From Pseudohongiella sp. (GTDB lineage Bacteria; Pseudomonadota; Gammaproteobacteria; Pseudomonadales; Pseudohongiellaceae), in NCBI GenBank assembly GCA_030651695.1, contig JAUSCD010000029.1, forward strand, positions 496,001 to 560,000: 64,000 bases of DNA, read 5' to 3'. Positions 44,537 to 54,519 of this stretch are shown here, piece after piece. Every line of letters starts with the position of its first letter. Within the stretch, counting starts at the first letter, position 1. A program made the translations under genes and the position numbers. The notes under the pieces were generated by a model. The model was not told the DNA's origin, made no database searches, and saw only the letters and a program-made list of their open reading frames with translations.

Positions 44537-45880
44537 TCAGGCTATCTCATCGTTAAACAGCTCGACGCGAATACGGGTTACGCTATCCGCAACTTCATCA
44601 AGGCTTTCAATGACACCAATGGCAATATCCATGGTTTTTTCAAGTATGCGACTTGTCAGCAGCACCATGGGGACTGTGCCCTTTTCCAGATCAGCACCAT
44701 GTGGCTCTTTCTGTATAACTGCTTCAATATTGATTCCGTAATTGGTTAATACCTGGGAAATTTTTGCCATGACGCCAACACGATCGTAGGCAGAAATCCG
44801 CAGATAATATTCGGATTCAATTTCGCTGATATCCAGAATTTCCAGATCAGTGCGTAAATTGCTGAAAGCCAACGGTGGTATCACTGAACCTGTTCTATCA
44901 TCTTTGCCCGCGCGGGCAATATCAATCAGATCCGCTACTACCGACGAAGCTGTTGCGTTTGCGCCGGCGCCGGCGCCGTAATAGAGCGTGCTGCCTGCTG
45001 AATCGCCTTTAACTACAACTGCGTTCATAACCCCATTTACATTGGCAATCAATTGGCGCTCGGATACCAGAGTCGGATGCACACGCAACTCGATTCCTTT
45101 CGGGGTAATACGGGTAATTCCCAGATGTTTTATACGATAACCAAGTTCTTCAGCATATGCGATGTCAGCGGTAGTGATTTTGCTGATACCTTCGGTGTAA
45201 ATTTTCTCAAACTGCAAAGCTATACCAAATGCATTCGCCGCCAGAATTGTTAACTTGTGCGCAGCATCAATACCCTCTACGTCAAATGTCGGATCGGCTT
45301 CTGCGTATCCCAATTGCTGAGCTTCTTTAAGCACTTCCGGGAAATCGCGTTTACGCTCACCCATCTCAGTCAGAATATAATTACTTGTGCCGTTGATGAT
45401 ACCTGCTAACCAATGAATGGAGTTGGCCGCGAGACCTTCACGCAGCGCTTTGATAATTGGAATGCCACCGGCAACCGCACTTTCATACGCAACGACGACG
45501 CCTTTTTTTCGAGCCGCTTCAAAAATCACATTCCCGTGCACAGCTATCAATGCCTTATTGGCGGTGACAACGTGTTTGCCATTTTCAATCGCCAGCAGCA
45601 CCAATTCCAACGCAGGTTCAAAGCCACCCATCAGCTCAACAAGAATATCCACATCAGGATTACGTGCCACGTCAAACACATCTTGACTGATCCTGATCCC
45701 AAGCTCCTGTAAAGATGCATCAGGACGACGTGTTGCGACGTGGACAATATCCAGTGTCATACCAACACGACGCGTAATTTCCGCCTGTTTGGTAGTCAAC
45801 AACCTTAATGTTCCGCCACCCACAGTACCCAAACCACACAGACCTATACGCAGACGTTGCTTATCGCTTTCCTGACTCAC
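44537..45880 (-). CDS. hom: Homoserine dehydrogenase
   Basis: A 447-residue NAD(P)-dependent enzyme reducing aspartate semialdehyde to homoserine. It has GLGTVGGGTL, the catalytic block with GIINGTSNYILTEM and EADPTFDVEGIDAAHK, and a C-terminal ACT domain (YYLRISAYDRVGVMAKISQVL) for feedback control. I chose a GTG at 45880 behind GAGGGAAAC; an upstream in-frame TTG at 45931 has no ribosome site. Confidence 0.95.
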   Translation of the reverse strand: MSQESDKQRLRIGLCGLGTVGGGTLRLLTTKQAEITRRVGMTLDIVHVATRRPDASLQELGIRISQDVFDVARNPDVDILVELMGGFEPALELVLLAIENGKHVVTANKALIAVHGNVIFEAARKKGVVVAYESAVAGGIPIIKALREGLAANSIHWLAGIINGTSNYILTEMGERKRDFPEVLKEAQQLGYAEADPTFDVEGIDAAHKLTILAANAFGIALQFEKIYTEGISKITTADIAYAEELGYRIKHLGITRITPKGIELRVHPTLVSERQLIANVNGVMNAVVVKGDSAGSTLYYGAGAGANATASSVVADLIDIARAGKDDRTGSVIPPLAFSNLRTDLEILDISEIESEYYLRISAYDRVGVMAKISQVLTNYGINIEAVIQKEPHGADLEKGTVPMVLLTSRILEKTMDIAIGVIESLDEVADSVTRIRVELFNDEIA

Positions 45881-45959
45881 GTTTCCCTCACAATCACGAC
45901 GTAGGAAACAGGCATACCTGCCAGTCTCCAATTTGTTTCAGTAAATTTTTCAGAATTTG

Positions 45960-46724
45960 TTATTGACCCAGCACCATTTGGCTCAGACGATCAATCTCCA
46001 TATAACCCGGCACCAATTGACCGTCAGGGAGAATGATGGCTGGCGTGCCAGTAATGCCAATGCGGTTGCCCAGCGCGTGCTGATTCAGAACCGGGTTCTG
46101 GCAATCACGATCAGGGAGGTTCTGGCCGTTTTTAGCCTGAGTCAATGCTCGCTTCCGATCTGGGGCACACCAGACAGAAATCATTTTGGGGTAAGCAGTC
46201 GAATCGGCACCACCACGAGGATACGCAACATAGCGCACAGCTATGCCACGGGCGTTAATGGCTTCAACATCGTGGTGCAAGCGCCGGCAATAGGTACAGT
46301 CAACATCGGTGAAAACCGTGATAGTCGCAACCGGATTCTCAGGACTGAAAATAATCATCTGGTCTTCGGGCATGCCGGCAATCAGCTCTTTCACCTGAAC
46401 CTGACGTGTCTGCGCAGTGAGATTGATCAAGCCTTGCGCCTGAGTCTGGTAAAGCTCACCGGTAATCAGGAACTGGCCTGTCCGGTCGCTCAGCAAAATC
46501 TCCCCGGAGCTCATGATCAGTTCATACAGACCTTCCATCGGAGTTACACGCACCTGCTCAACCCGCAACTGTCCCTGAGTAACGGCACCAAGGCTGGTGT
46601 TGATGGCATCTCTAAGGCTTTGTTCCCATTCCGGCGCATCCGCAGCATTCAGCAGCGCGCTCGAGCCTGCGCAACACATCAGCGCAACAGCTTTCACCAT
46701 CGCCCAAAAAGAAGTTCTGTTCAT
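45960..46724 (-). CDS. dsbC: Periplasmic disulfide isomerase DsbC
   Basis: A 254-residue exported thioredoxin-fold isomerase that repairs wrong disulfides: signal peptide (to about 28), N-terminal dimerisation domain, and active site CTYC in TDVDCTYCRRLHH. Two more Cys (WCAPDR and DRDCQNP) match the structural disulfide. The ATG at 46724 has GGAG 10 nt upstream. In relatives xerD often precedes dsbC; here it does not. Confidence 0.95.
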   Translation of the reverse strand: MNRTSFWAMVKAVALMCCAGSSALLNAADAPEWEQSLRDAINTSLGAVTQGQLRVEQVRVTPMEGLYELIMSSGEILLSDRTGQFLITGELYQTQAQGLINLTAQTRQVQVKELIAGMPEDQMIIFSPENPVATITVFTDVDCTYCRRLHHDVEAINARGIAVRYVAYPRGGADSTAYPKMISVWCAPDRKRALTQAKNGQNLPDRDCQNPVLNQHALGNRIGITGTPAIILPDGQLVPGYMEIDRLSQMVLGQ

Positions 46725-46864
46725 AATGCATTGTCTCCAAACAACAATAACAGTCTGCGGAGTTTGCAGTCCGCGGGGCTGGCAAGCTATGGGCCACGAC
46801 TTTACCACGAGCTCACATCAGACCCAAACAGACCCCGATCCGACTCCTTAGCTTGCGGATAAAA

Positions 46865-46898
46865 CAAAAAAAAAGGGGCCGAAGCCCCTTTTTTTTGC
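46865..46898 (-). terminator. Rho-independent terminator of the rpsP-rplS operon
   Basis: On the minus strand, GGGGC-TTCG-GCCCC is followed by nine T, with A's on the other side (46865-46898). The UUCG tetraloop makes this a strong hairpin. It lies about 50 bp past the rplS stop. Confidence 0.93.
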
Positions 46899-46943
46899 AG
46901 GTAATCACGCAGATGCTCTGCAGATGATGCCTGCCTTGCCGAA

Positions 46944-47309
46944 TCAGCTGACTTTCTTGTCCAGCTTCTCGGTGATACGGGCAGCACGACCTGACAGTTC
47001 GCGCAGGTAGTACAGTTTGGCTTGACGCACATCGCCGCGACGCTTCAGCGTGATGCTGTCGATCATGGTGCTGTGAGTCTGGAAAGTACGCTCTACACCT
47101 ACGCCGTGGGAAATCTTGCGCACGGTAAATGCCGAGTTCAGGCCGCGGTTACGGATTCCGATGACCACGCCTTCAAAGGCTTGCAGACGCTCGCGGTCGC
47201 CTTCCTTGATTTTTACCTGCACAACAACGGTGTCGCCCGGGCTGAATTCCGGCACTTCCCGTGTCATCTGCTGGCTTTCTACCAATTCAATAATTTTGCT
47301 GCTGTTCAT
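46944..47309 (-). CDS. rplS: 50S ribosomal protein L19
   Basis: A 121-residue L19, at the 30S-50S interface. It starts [11 protein letters not shown] and contains [22 protein letters not shown] and [20 protein letters not shown] lies 6 nt before the ATG at 47309; the extra 14 upstream codons are not conserved. It is the last gene of rpsP-rimM-trmD-rplS. Confidence 0.97.
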   Translation of the reverse strand: MNSSKIIELVESQQMTREVPEFSPGDTVVVQVKIKEGDRERLQAFEGVVIGIRNRGLNSAFTVRKISHGVGVERTFQTHSTMIDSITLKRRGDVRQAKLYYLRELSGRAARITEKLDKKVS

Positions 47310-47393
47310 GCCGTACTCCCGGTTATTGATACCTTCAACACCCTGTTCCACCTTGGTCTTCTTGCGTGTTATCGCACAAAGAATCCAGGCTGT

Positions 47394-48158
47394 TCAGGTC
47401 GGCAAGGTACCGTATTCACTGATAAATTCATTAAGAAGCGTCTGTTCCTGCGTATTCAGGCTCTGTTGAGCCAGCAGATCCGGTCGCTTCAACCACGTCT
47501 GTCCCAGCCGCTGCTTTAACTGCCAGCGCCGTATTTGTTCGTGGTTGCCTCCGGTCAGTACCTCTGGTACTGACTGCCCCGCAAACTGCTGCGGGCGCGT
47601 ATAACGCGGGCAATCCAGCAAACGTAATCCTGTACTGCTGTCGGCAAAAGAATCCAGACCTGCAGACTCTTCATGCCCGAGCGCTCCCGGCTGGTAGCGG
47701 ATGACAGCATCCAGCAATACCATGGCGGCGAGCTCTCCACCACTGAGAACGTAGTCACCTATCGACCACTCCTCATCAATCTCTGTCTGCAGCACACGTT
47801 CGTCTATACCCTGATAACGGCCACAAACCAGAACCAGATTGCGCCGCTGCGCAAGCAGATTCACACCATCCTGATCCAGTTTGCGCCCCTGAGGTGATAA
47901 ATAGATCACCGAAGGTGGTGCTTCATGCCAGACTTTCGCCTGAGCAATGGCCTCACATAAAGGCCCTGTTTTCATCAACATGCCGGCGCCACCGCCAAAA
48001 GGCTTGTCGTCAACCGTGCGATGCTTGTCGTGAGCAAAGTCACGGGGACTCCAGCACACTACATCTACAAGTCCAGACCGGCAGGCTCTGCCTGTCACTC
48101 CGTAGGATGTCACCGCAGTGAACATCTCCGGAAACAGCGTTACTATCGCTACCTGCAT
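47394..48158 (-). CDS. trmD: tRNA (guanine-N1-)-methyltransferase
   Basis: A 254-residue TrmD that makes m1G37 in tRNAs and prevents frameshifting. The deep-knot SAM site shows [13 protein letters not shown] and [17 protein letters not shown]; the start is [13 protein letters not shown]. The ATG at 48158 with AGGTAGG upstream fits better than one 10 codons earlier. Confidence 0.97.
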   Translation of the reverse strand: MQVAIVTLFPEMFTAVTSYGVTGRACRSGLVDVVCWSPRDFAHDKHRTVDDKPFGGGAGMLMKTGPLCEAIAQAKVWHEAPPSVIYLSPQGRKLDQDGVNLLAQRRNLVLVCGRYQGIDERVLQTEIDEEWSIGDYVLSGGELAAMVLLDAVIRYQPGALGHEESAGLDSFADSSTGLRLLDCPRYTRPQQFAGQSVPEVLTGGNHEQIRRWQLKQRLGQTWLKRPDLLAQQSLNTQEQTLLNEFISEYGTLPT

Positions 48159-48256
48159 TCGACCTACCTGCACGCGGCCAGCCGACATTCGCGCTTCTCC
48201 GGATAAACTCTTGAAACACTTTAAACCAGATCATCCGTCCCGGGCCGTTGCTGGCT

Positions 48257-48832
48257 TCAGATCAGGTAATCAACTTCCCAGTCCACCTGCACCAGATCCG
48301 AGGCGATATCCACCTTCAGGACCACCTGGTCAGGTAACCAGGGAATCAGCCGCTGGTGTTTGTCCACACTGCCTTCGCAGGGTTTGACCACCAGCACATC
48401 ATTGGCACCGGTTTCCAGCAGACTGTCAATTCGCCCCAACAATACACCTGACTTGTTTTCAACCTTCAAACCCGTCAGCTGATGCCAGTAAAAATCTTCA
48501 CCATCAAGTTCCGGCAGCTCAGACAGCGGAACCATCAGCTCCAGTCCAGTCAGCAACCGGATATCTTCCGGCGTATCAAAACCACGGATATGGGCGATAA
48601 GCCCTTTACCGTGAGGTTTTGCTTCATCCACTACCAGCGGTCTCAACTTTCCGTTGAGACTGCCAACAAAATTCTGGTATTGCAGGATGTTTTCACGCGG
48701 CTGCGTATGGGAAACCAGTTTGAACCAGCCTTTGATCCCGTACGGCCCCGCTACCCGGCCCATGCTGACCAATTCAGCAGCTTCATCTCCCGCAGGAGGC
48801 AAGCTGCCTGATGATGTGGTCAATCGAGCCAA
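48257..48832 (-). CDS. rimM: Ribosome maturation factor RimM
   Basis: A 191-residue RimM for 30S head assembly, binding protein S19. N-terminal beta-barrel with GRVAGPYGIKGWFKL and a PRC-barrel with EDFYWHQLTGLKV. The start is uncertain: the longest frame begins with a TTG behind AGGA at 48832; homologues often begin about 15-20 residues later, and a TTG before SMGRVAG is possible. Confidence 0.92.
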   Translation of the reverse strand: MARLTTSSGSLPPAGDEAAELVSMGRVAGPYGIKGWFKLVSHTQPRENILQYQNFVGSLNGKLRPLVVDEAKPHGKGLIAHIRGFDTPEDIRLLTGLELMVPLSELPELDGEDFYWHQLTGLKVENKSGVLLGRIDSLLETGANDVLVVKPCEGSVDKHQRLIPWLPDQVVLKVDIASDLVQVDWEVDYLI

Positions 48833-48860
48833 AGTAGTGTCCTGACAATGAACCCTGGCA

Positions 48861-49121
48861 TCAAGCCTGGGTAGTTGCCGCAGCAGAGGCTTCTTTGATC
48901 AGCGCAGCAACGCGCTCACTTGGCTGCGCGCCCTGGGTTGACCAGTAGCTGACGCGGTCCAGATCAAGACGCAGACGCTCTTCTTTACCACGCGCTACCG
49001 GGTTGAAAAAACCCACGCGCTCAATGAAACGACCATCACGCGGATTGCGCGAGTCAGAAACAGTGATGTGATAAAAAGGCTTTTTCTTGGCGCCGCCACG
49101 AGCCAGTCGAATTGTGACCAT
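48861..49121 (-). CDS. rpsP: 30S ribosomal protein S16
   Basis: An 86-residue S16, beginning [19 protein letters not shown], followed by [27 protein letters not shown] precedes the ATG. It opens the rpsP-rimM-trmD-rplS operon. Confidence 0.97.
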   Translation of the reverse strand: MVTIRLARGGAKKKPFYHITVSDSRNPRDGRFIERVGFFNPVARGKEERLRLDLDRVSYWSTQGAQPSERVAALIKEASAAATTQA

Positions 49122-49299
49122 AAACTACTCTTCCTGAAGTTAACTTCGTACGAAAATAGATTATTTCCGACACAGTGCCGGAAAAAGTGCAGCATTCTAA
49201 GACAAATGATGGCAGGAGGGAAGAAATGTTTGTGCTTTTTCAACAAATAACACACTACATACAGTGTTATAAACCGGCCTGCCGCCCCTGCCGGAACAA

Positions 49300-50682
49300 T
49301 CAGAACCGTGGCGGACCACCAGCACCAGGGAATCCACCCGGCCCACGCATACCACCAAGTCCGCGCATCATATTGGCTAGCGCCCCACTTTTCATCTTCT
49401 TCATCATTTTCTGCATTTGTTTGTGTTGTTTAAGCAGTCGGTTCAAATCCTGAATCTGGGTACCGGAACCGACACAGATTCTGCGTTTGCGCGAACCGTT
49501 AAGTGCATCCGGGTTCTGACGTTCACGAGGGGTCATGGAATTGATGATGGCTTCCATACGACTGAACTGGCTGTCGTCCACCTTGGCCGCAGCGCCCGGC
49601 GGCAACATGCCCATACCAGGCATCTTGTCCAGGATACTGGCCATACCGCCCATATTCTTCATCTGCTGCAACTGCTCACGGAAGTCCTCAAGATCGAAGC
49701 CTTTGCCTTTCTGGATCTTGCCAGCCAGCCTTTCTGCCTTGACTTTGTCTACCTTGCGCTCTGCTTCCTCGATAAGAGAGAGCAAATCGCCCATGCCCAG
49801 AATACGGGAGGCAATACGATCCGGGTAGAACGGCTCCAAGGCATCGGTTTTTTCACCCATACCAATAAATTTGATGGGCTTGCCTGTGATATGACGCACT
49901 GAAAGCGCCGCACCTCCGCGGGCGTCACCGTCGGCCTTGGTGAGGATAACACCGGTCAACGGCAACGCTTCATTGAAGGCCCGCGCCGTATTGGCGGCGT
50001 CCTGACCAGTCATGGCATCCACAACAAACAGGGTTTCGATGGGGTTCAGCAACCTATGCAGGTCGCTGATCTCTGCCATCATATCCTGATCAATAGCCAG
50101 TCGACCGGCGGTGTCTACCAGCAGCACATCTACAAACGCTTTGCGGGCCTCTTTCAGGGCTGCCTGCACAATGTCCTGAGGCTTCTGCGAAACATCGGAA
50201 GCAAAAAATTTGACGCCAACATCGTTGGCCAGAGTCTGAAGCTGGGCAATCGCAGCAGGACGATAAACGTCGGCGCTGACCACCATGACAGACTTCTTTC
50301 GGGATTCTTTGAGCCATCTTGCAAGCTTGGCAACGGACGTGGTTTTACCGGCGCCTTGCAGACCCGCCATCAGGATAACCGCAGGTGGTTGTGTGCTCAG
50401 ATTCAGCTCTTCATTCGCCGAACCCATAACTGCTTCAAGCTCAGCCTGCACAATCTTGATAAAGGCCTGGCTGGGGCTCAGGCTCTGGGACACTTCCTGT
50501 CCAACAGCACGCAGCTTCACACGCTCAGTGAAATCCTTGACCACCGCCAACGCAACATCAGCCTCAAGCAACGCGCGACGAACCTCACGCAGTGCTTCTT
50601 CGATATTGTTTTCGGTCAGCGTGGCTTTGCCGCTGATTTTGCGCATCGCGCCCGACAGGCGTTCGGTTAAGCTTTCAAACAT
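49300..50682 (-). CDS. ffh: Signal recognition particle protein Ffh
   Basis: A 460-residue SRP GTPase that brings membrane proteins to SecYEG. N domain (1-90), G domain with GLQGAGKTT, DTAGRL and TKADGDARGGAAL, and a Met-rich M domain ending in a Gly/Pro tail (about 440-460). Located before rpsP and divergent from ypjD, as in relatives. Confidence 0.97.
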   Translation of the reverse strand: MFESLTERLSGAMRKISGKATLTENNIEEALREVRRALLEADVALAVVKDFTERVKLRAVGQEVSQSLSPSQAFIKIVQAELEAVMGSANEELNLSTQPPAVILMAGLQGAGKTTSVAKLARWLKESRKKSVMVVSADVYRPAAIAQLQTLANDVGVKFFASDVSQKPQDIVQAALKEARKAFVDVLLVDTAGRLAIDQDMMAEISDLHRLLNPIETLFVVDAMTGQDAANTARAFNEALPLTGVILTKADGDARGGAALSVRHITGKPIKFIGMGEKTDALEPFYPDRIASRILGMGDLLSLIEEAERKVDKVKAERLAGKIQKGKGFDLEDFREQLQQMKNMGGMASILDKMPGMGMLPPGAAAKVDDSQFSRMEAIINSMTPRERQNPDALNGSRKRRICVGSGTQIQDLNRLLKQHKQMQKMMKKMKSGALANMMRGLGGMRGPGGFPGAGGPPRF

Positions 50683-50887
50683 CTTCGTGTGCCCCTCTTT
50701 AGGAAGGCCGCTATTATCACCCCGATACCCCCCATGAACAATAGCAGAACGCCACGAGCACTTTCAGGAAACAGTCTCATTCAGGAAACATTCGCATTGA
50801 GTGAAAAAGACCTTCAATGGCGGAGGCACTTGTGCGACACTTTGGTGGTCATTGTTAATCGGACAACCTGCAGGAACTCACCCCCTC

Positions 50888-51688
50888 ATGCCCATAACCC
50901 TACTCTCCGGCATAGCAGCCATCGCACTTTATCTGCTTAGTTTCGGGCTACAGAGCCAATCAGTCAGAACCGGGGCTGCCCGGGCAAAAACAGATGGCAG
51001 GGTATTGATTCTGGGATTTGCAGGGGTCGCAGCTCACATACTAAGTGCATGGACGCTGATTCACCGTGATGCTGCCTACCATTTTGGCCTGACGGAGATC
51101 AGTACACTGATTTTTGCATCGATTGCATTGTTGACCATGATGAGTAGTGCTCGACGCCCCATCGGCAGTCTCATTCTGGGGGTGTTACCGCTGGCAATTG
51201 TTACGATCGTGGTCTCGCTGAGCATCAGAAGCACTTACCCGGCGCAACAACTCGGCGCGGGTATCGCCTCACACGTAATACTGTCGATTCTTGCATACAG
51301 CTTATTCACGCTGGCAGCGTTACAGTCCGCTTTTCTGGCTTTTCAGAACTACCAACTCAAACACCACCACGTTGCTTCAGTGATGCGGATATTCCCACCG
51401 CTACAGGAAATGGAACGTCTGCTATTTGAACTGCTCTGGGCAGCACAGATTCTGCTGAGCCTGGCCATTGCAGCCGGGTTCATGTTTGTAAGTGATTTCA
51501 CCACGCAAGGGCTGGCGCATAAGATGTTTTTCTCCGTCCTCGCGTGGGCAGTTTTTGCCGTGTTGCTGTGGGGCCGGCACCAACTTGGCTGGCGCGGCAA
51601 CACCGCTATCAAGGGTACATTGACCGGCTTTGTGTTCCTGCTACTGGGGTTTTATGGCTCCAAATTTGTACTTGAGTTTCTGCTCTGA
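50888..51688 (+). CDS. ypjD: Cytochrome c assembly-type inner-membrane protein YpjD
   Basis: A 266-residue membrane protein of the CcsA/CcmC-like family with about eight hydrophobic segments; it retains the family His residues (for example AHILSAWTLIH) but its role outside cytochrome c assembly is unproven. The ATG at 50888 starts a hydrophobic N-terminus; longer frames overlap the ffh promoter region. It is divergent from ffh, a conserved arrangement. Its 3' end overlaps the convergent phosphopantetheinyl transferase gene by 37 bp. Confidence 0.88.
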   Translation: MPITLLSGIAAIALYLLSFGLQSQSVRTGAARAKTDGRVLILGFAGVAAHILSAWTLIHRDAAYHFGLTEISTLIFASIALLTMMSSARRPIGSLILGVLPLAIVTIVVSLSIRSTYPAQQLGAGIASHVILSILAYSLFTLAALQSAFLAFQNYQLKHHHVASVMRIFPPLQEMERLLFELLWAAQILLSLAIAAGFMFVSDFTTQGLAHKMFFSVLAWAVFAVLLWGRHQLGWRGNTAIKGTLTGFVFLLLGFYGSKFVLEFLL

Positions 51689-52503
51689 CTTTTGATCCAG
51701 CCCGGGTCGATACCACTGATCGTGCCTGGCCAGATCAAACTACGTGAAACCGGACTGATGTCTGGCAGAATTGCACCAGGCTGACTCACCAAAGATGCTG
51801 CGATCACATGATCCCGAAAACGGGCTGACCAGAACTGGAATTTGCCTCTCATCTCCTCCTGATCAGTAACGTCAATCAGGTCAGTCAACGAGTCCCTTCC
51901 CTGCCGCTGACTGAACTGGAATCTACGCAATCCCCGGGCCAGCCCCAAACCACTTGCCTTGACCGCCGCTTCTTTTAATGTCCAGAGCCGGTAGAAGAAC
52001 ACGATGCGCTCAGTCTCGGGAAGCTCCAGGAACTCACTGTATTCCTGTATCGAAAAATATCGTTTTGCAATCCCTTCAAACTCAGTGGCACGCGAGAGCT
52101 TTTCCACATCCACTCCCGGATCTGCATACTGGCTGAAAGCAAAAATCAGGCAGTCATGCGTGTGTGTGAGATTAAATGACAGAGGAGTCTGCGCCTGCGA
52201 TATATATGGGCGACCAGACCCGGATCTGTACACAAGCCACTCCCCGGGAGCGATAAGCGGATGGTAGGCGCTGAGCAAATGCCTCAGCGCCACCCGTGTG
52301 AAAAGAAACTGGAACTGCCCCTTGGGCAACCTTCGGGATTGCAGGCGATGCAGTTCTTCCGGGCTCAGACAATCAACATAGCCAGTCAGCAGTGTCTCAT
52401 AGTCAAGTTCCGGCAGTGGCACCCACCAGATATCAAGTCCGGAAGATGGTGGTGGCAGCATGGGCAGCCTGCTGTTCTTAAATGCATTATCCGCAGCACT
52501 CAT
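51652..52503 (-). CDS. 4'-phosphopantetheinyl transferase (Sfp type)
   Basis: A 283-residue enzyme that attaches the phosphopantetheine arm of CoA to carrier proteins. It has GVDVEKL (Mg-binding) and WTLKEAAVKASGLGL, the two family motifs. The two-subdomain length fits the Sfp type used for polyketide, nonribosomal peptide or fatty-acid carriers. No carrier-protein genes are adjacent. The ribosome site is weak. Confidence 0.9.
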   Translation of the reverse strand: MSAADNAFKNSRLPMLPPPSSGLDIWWVPLPELDYETLLTGYVDCLSPEELHRLQSRRLPKGQFQFLFTRVALRHLLSAYHPLIAPGEWLVYRSGSGRPYISQAQTPLSFNLTHTHDCLIFAFSQYADPGVDVEKLSRATEFEGIAKRYFSIQEYSEFLELPETERIVFFYRLWTLKEAAVKASGLGLARGLRRFQFSQRQGRDSLTDLIDVTDQEEMRGKFQFWSARFRDHVIAASLVSQPGAILPDISPVSRSLIWPGTISGIDPGWIKSQSRNSSTNLEP

Positions 52504-52555
52504 ACAAATTCGCTTTTTTGCGTCTGCCAGAGCAAATCACTGCGCAGACAATCAC

Positions 52556-53611
52556 TCAGGACAACAAATCATACTTACGCAAATAACCACGTAACTGATG
52601 ATAGCTAAGATTTAGAAAGCTGGCAGTTTTGCGCTGATTGAACTGGCAGTGTTCAAGAGCTTTGCGCAACAACTCAGTTTCATAATTCTGTATGTGCTCT
52701 CGAAAATCGAGCCCTGAGCCATTAAGCACAGGTAGCACCTGCACATCTGCGGCAGACTCAGAGACAGCAGTCGTGTCTGGCGGATTGCCAGCAACAGCCA
52801 CCTCATTGGCACGAGTTGGCGATACCGAGGGTCGGTAAGGCGATTCAAAAGGGTTGAATACCAATCGGCTGACGACTCGTTCGGGATGCTGGTATACAGC
52901 CCGTTCAACCACGTTTTTTAATTCGCGGATATTACCCGGCCAACTGTAAGCAAGCAGTTGACGCTGCACGTTGTCACTAAAGCCCGCAAAAAAATCCTGG
53001 CCCATTTCTTTGACCATACCGATGGCGTAATGCTCGGCCAGCACCAGGATGTCCTCTGCACGAGAGCGCAGCGGGGGTAATGTGATGACATCAAATGCAA
53101 GCCGATCCAGCAGGTCCTCACGGAACTTGCCTGTCCTGGCCAAAGCGGGCAGATCTTCGTTGGTGGCAGCCACCAGACGGATATCGACCTTGATTGTCTG
53201 ATTGCCGCCAAGACGCTCAAATTCTCCGTATTCAATCACCCGAAGAATTTTTTCCTGCACAGGCATTGAAGTATTGGCCAGCTCATCGAGGAACAACGTA
53301 CCGCCATCAGCACGCTCAAAATAACCTTTTCGTTGCGCGCTGGCCCCGGTAAAAGCACCGGCCTCATGACCAAAAAGCTGGGCTTCCAGCAAAGACTCAC
53401 TTAACGCGGCGCAGTTGATTTTGAGAAACGCCTGCTGCCAACGGCTGGACAGATAATGCAGGCGCGAAGCAATCAGCTCTTTACCTGTGCCGCGCTCGCC
53501 CACTATCAATACAGGTTTATTGAGCGGAGCAACCAGCGATACATGTTCCTGCATCTCCAGAAAGCTGGCAGACTCCCCAATCATGCGCGGCAATGACACT
53601 TCAGCAGACAT
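52556..53611 (-). CDS. pspF: Phage-shock operon activator PspF
   Basis: A 351-residue sigma-54 activator that lacks a sensor domain and consists of an AAA+ domain plus a C-terminal Fis-type helix-turn-helix. It shows GERGTGKE (Walker A), an intact GAFTGA loop, TLFLDELA (Walker B) and a tail ending in LRKYDLLS. PspA binds and inhibits PspF. A linker of about 50 residues before the DNA-binding domain makes it longer than the E. coli form (325). AAGGAG is 7 nt before the ATG at 53611. It is divergent from pspA. Confidence 0.95.
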   Translation of the reverse strand: MSAEVSLPRMIGESASFLEMQEHVSLVAPLNKPVLIVGERGTGKELIASRLHYLSSRWQQAFLKINCAALSESLLEAQLFGHEAGAFTGASAQRKGYFERADGGTLFLDELANTSMPVQEKILRVIEYGEFERLGGNQTIKVDIRLVAATNEDLPALARTGKFREDLLDRLAFDVITLPPLRSRAEDILVLAEHYAIGMVKEMGQDFFAGFSDNVQRQLLAYSWPGNIRELKNVVERAVYQHPERVVSRLVFNPFESPYRPSVSPTRANEVAVAGNPPDTTAVSESAADVQVLPVLNGSGLDFREHIQNYETELLRKALEHCQFNQRKTASFLNLSYHQLRGYLRKYDLLS

Positions 53612-53752
53612 CCGTCGACTCCTTTTAACGTGACGGCTAATTTGTTGCGAAAAATACCACTTATTAGGCCCTGCCACCAAGAAGCGATTCCGAAAATTCA
53701 GTCACCATAATATATATTCTTTATTTTCAATAGCTTAAATAAATTATTCTTG

Positions 53753-53770
53753 TTGGCACGCATCCTGCTA
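53753..53770 (+). promoter_or_regulatory. Sigma-54 (-24/-12) promoter of pspABC
   Basis: TTGGCACG-N4-CTGCTA with GG at 53755-53756 and GC at 53767-53768, exactly 10 bp apart. The predicted start is near 53780, about 68 nt before the pspA ATG. The AT-rich stretch before it (53708-53749) may help DNA bending between PspF and polymerase. Confidence 0.87.
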
Positions 53771-53847
53771 ACACTACTGTGAGTCTCTCTGGACACATGC
53801 CTCAGAGACAATAGACAAACGTGGTTCATTTTCAGAGGTAATAACGT

Positions 53848-54507
53848 ATGGGCATCTTCACACGCTTGAGCGACATCATAAATTCCAACATCAGTGCTCT
53901 GCTGGATAAAGCCGAGAATCCTGAAAAGATGATTCGTATGATGATTCAGGAGATGGAAGAAACACTGGTGGAAGTACGCAGCAGCACCGCCAAGGTAATC
54001 GCCGAGAAAAAAACTGTTAACCGACGCATCGAGCAACTGCGTCGCCAGTCTGGCGAGTGGGAATCCAAAGCTGAACTCGCCCTCGCCAAGGACCGGGAAG
54101 ATCTGGCCCGCGCTGCGCTGGTCGAAAAATCCAGCGTCAACAGCACCATCACCATGCTGGAAGACGAGTTGCATAAGCTGGACGAAACCCTTGAGAAGCT
54201 CAGCACCGAGATTGACCAACTGCAAGCCAAACTGACCGATGCCCGTACTCGCCAGAAGACTCTGCTGATGCGCAGCTCCGCCGCACAGTCGCGTGTCGAC
54301 ATCAATCAGAAGCTGCACAGCTTCAGTATTGACAGTGCCATGAACAAGTTTGAGTATTACGAGCGCAAGATTGATCTCATGGAAGGCCAGGTGGACAGTA
54401 TGAACATAAAGCAGCGTGGCCTGCAGGATGAGTTTGCAGAGTTGGCGCATCAGGAAAAAATCGATCTTGAACTGCAGTCCATCAAGGACAAACTTAACAA
54501 ACAGTAA
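53848..54507 (+). CDS. pspA: Phage shock protein A
   Basis: A 219-residue ESCRT-III-like membrane-repair protein, almost fully coiled coil, starting MGIFTRLSDIINSNISALLD, with the PspA/IM30 block EDPEKMIRMMIQEME-like (here AENPEKMIRMMIQEME). It binds damaged inner membrane and, when free, inhibits PspF. GAGG precedes the ATG. Confidence 0.97.
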   Translation: MGIFTRLSDIINSNISALLDKAENPEKMIRMMIQEMEETLVEVRSSTAKVIAEKKTVNRRIEQLRRQSGEWESKAELALAKDREDLARAALVEKSSVNSTITMLEDELHKLDETLEKLSTEIDQLQAKLTDARTRQKTLLMRSSAAQSRVDINQKLHSFSIDSAMNKFEYYERKIDLMEGQVDSMNIKQRGLQDEFAELAHQEKIDLELQSIKDKLNKQ

Positions 54508-54519
54508 AGGACACGGCTC

